A stretch of 64,000 bases of DNA from Roseococcus microcysteis (lineage in GTDB: Bacteria > Pseudomonadota > Alphaproteobacteria > Acetobacterales > Acetobacteraceae), in assembly GCF_014764365.1 (NCBI RefSeq), contig NZ_CP061718.1:3674501-3738500 (forward strand), given 5' to 3'. Numbering within the stretch: the stretch's first letter is position 1; every line of letters starts with the position of its first letter. Shown here one piece after another: positions 63,033 through 64,000 of this stretch. The notes under the pieces were generated by a model. It searched no databases and was not told the DNA's origin. It saw only the letters and a program-made list of their open reading frames with translations. The position numbers and the translations under genes were made by a program.

Positions 63033-64000
63033 TCAGTCCTGATGCAGCCGGTCTTGTCGGGCGCGGCGGGAGGTGGCCGAGCGCACGGGCCGTGACAGCG
63101 CGCTGCCCCGGCCGGAGAGCGAGGGGTTGGTCATGAAGTATTCGTGCGCCGAGAATTGCCGCGGATCGGGCGCGCGGCGGCGCCAGGTGCCGTCGGGCTC
63201 CAGATCCCAGCTTTGCGCGGCGTCGCGCAGGTTCACCACCATGATCTGGTCCAGCACCTGGGCATGGACGGTGGCGTTCTCCACCGGGACCATGGTCTCG
63301 ACACGCCAATCCATGTTGCGCGCCATCCAGTCGGCGCTGGAGATGTACACACGCGCGCGGCGCGAGGGCATGCGGTGGCCGTTGCCGAAGGCATAGACGC
63401 GGCTGTGCTCAAGGAAACGGCCCACGATGGATTTCACCCGGATGTTGTCCGACAGGCCAGGAACGCCCGGACGCAGGCAACAGATGCCGCGCACCACGCA
63501 TTCCACATGCACGCCGGCCTTGGAGGCCCGATACAGCGCGTCAATGAGGTCGCGGTCCACCAAGCTGTTCATCTTGAGCCAGATGGTGGCGGGCTTGCCC
63601 TCGCGCGCGAAGGCGATCTCCTGCTCGATCAGGCCCATGAGCGTCGGGCGGATGGTGAGCGGCGCGAAGGCGAGCTTCTCCATCGCCTCGGGCCGCGCGT
63701 AGCCGGTCATGTAGTTGAACAGCTTGGCGGCATCGCGCGTCAGCGTGGGCTCGGCCGTGAAGTAGCTGAGGTCCGTGTAGATGCGCGCGGTGATGGGGTG
63801 GTAGTTGCCCGTGCCGAAATGGGCGTAGCTGCGCAACCCGCCCCCCTCGCGCCGCACCACCAGCGACACCTTGGCGTGGGTCTTCAGCTCCACGAAGCCG
63901 AAGACGACCTGCACCCCGGCCGCTTCCAGTTCCCGCGCGATGGAGATGTTGCGCTCCTCGTCGAAGCGGGCCTTCAGCTCCACCATGGCGGTGACGGATT
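63033..64000 (-). CDS. ppk: Polyphosphate kinase PPK1 (partial, N-terminus outside window)
   Basis: PPK1 reversibly builds inorganic polyphosphate from ATP. The 322 visible residues are the C-terminal part: [20 protein letters not shown], the catalytic-histidine region [20 protein letters not shown], and [40 protein letters not shown] and [20 protein letters not shown] follow. The frame is open through the right edge, so the in-frame ATG at 63986 is internal, not the start. About half the protein lies beyond base 64000. ppx follows 4 bases after the stop, forming a ppk-ppx operon for polyphosphate turnover. Confidence 0.95.
   Translation of the reverse strand, partial: SVTAMVELKARFDEERNISIARELEAAGVQVVFGFVELKTHAKVSLVVRREGGGLRSYAHFGTGNYHPITARIYTDLSYFTAEPTLTRDAAKLFNYMTGYARPEAMEKLAFAPLTIRPTLMGLIEQEIAFAREGKPATIWLKMNSLVDRDLIDALYRASKAGVHVECVVRGICCLRPGVPGLSDNIRVKSIVGRFLEHSRVYAFGNGHRMPSRRARVYISSADWMARNMDWRVETMVPVENATVHAQVLDQIMVVNLRDAAQSWDLEPDGTWRRRAPDPRQFSAHEYFMTNPSLSGRGSALSRPVRSATSRRARQDRLHQD

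Overview
The window is GC-rich, densely coded bacterial chromosome. Gene content and order point to an alphaproteobacterium of the Acetobacteraceae (Roseomonas-like). The grounds are: lptF-lptG-lptD-surA-rsmA in one run, an ATP12-type F1 assembly chaperone, TTG starts on secE, rplJ and rpoA, two tuf genes, and an alpha operon without rpsD. The family is an inference from the sequence; no rRNA is present to confirm it.

Layout. 1-2437: the end of a DUF445 membrane protein gene, then a divergent zinc ABC operon (38-aa membrane peptide, znuC, znuB) behind a Zur-like palindrome. 2438-6778: an XRE regulator divergent from a tight trio of M20 amidohydrolase, thiol dioxygenase and FAD-linked oxidoreductase. 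6812-13730: LPS transport and outer-membrane biogenesis (lptF, lptG, lptD, surA) and rsmA. 13751-22280: an MBL-fold hydrolase, rluC-type pseudouridine synthase, AsmA-like protein, ATP12 chaperone, acylphosphatase, RhlE-type helicase, 2-hydroxyacid dehydrogenase and lipB.

22330-55115 is the core gene-expression block: tRNA-Leu(GAG), a pyruvyl-transferase-like gene, tRNA-Tyr(GTA), tRNA-Gly(TCC), tuf copy 1, tRNA-Trp(CCA), secE, nusG, (a DMT transporter on the other strand), rplK-rplA-rplJ-rplL-rpoB-rpoC, rpsL-rpsG-tuf copy 2 (no fusA), and the S10-spc-alpha run rpsJ to rplQ including secY, adk and rpoA, closed by a clear Rho-independent terminator at 55085-55115.

55198-64000: two DGPF/YCII-domain proteins with an ECF42-type sigma factor, a BaiN/HI0933-like flavoprotein, an SDR, yicC, gmk, an AEC transporter, and a ppk-ppx pair on the minus strand (ppk runs off the right edge).

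The strongest unexpected signal is technical or evolutionary. Five genes (znuB, lptG, the rhlE-type helicase tail, the ECF42 sigma factor N-terminus, ppx) are each broken by one missing base in a G or C homopolymer, always with the same sign. Restoring one base makes every gene full length. Because lptG is normally essential, sequencing undercalls are the likeliest cause. I found no CRISPR array, insertion sequence, prophage, rRNA or replication origin. No intergenic gap exceeds about 290 bases; those with recognisable hairpins, repeats or promoter elements are annotated. I do not see a clear new multi-gene system. The best candidates for new biology are the Zur-box small membrane peptide, the thiol-dioxygenase trio and its paired operator-like sites, and the 46-bp palindromic repeat family.
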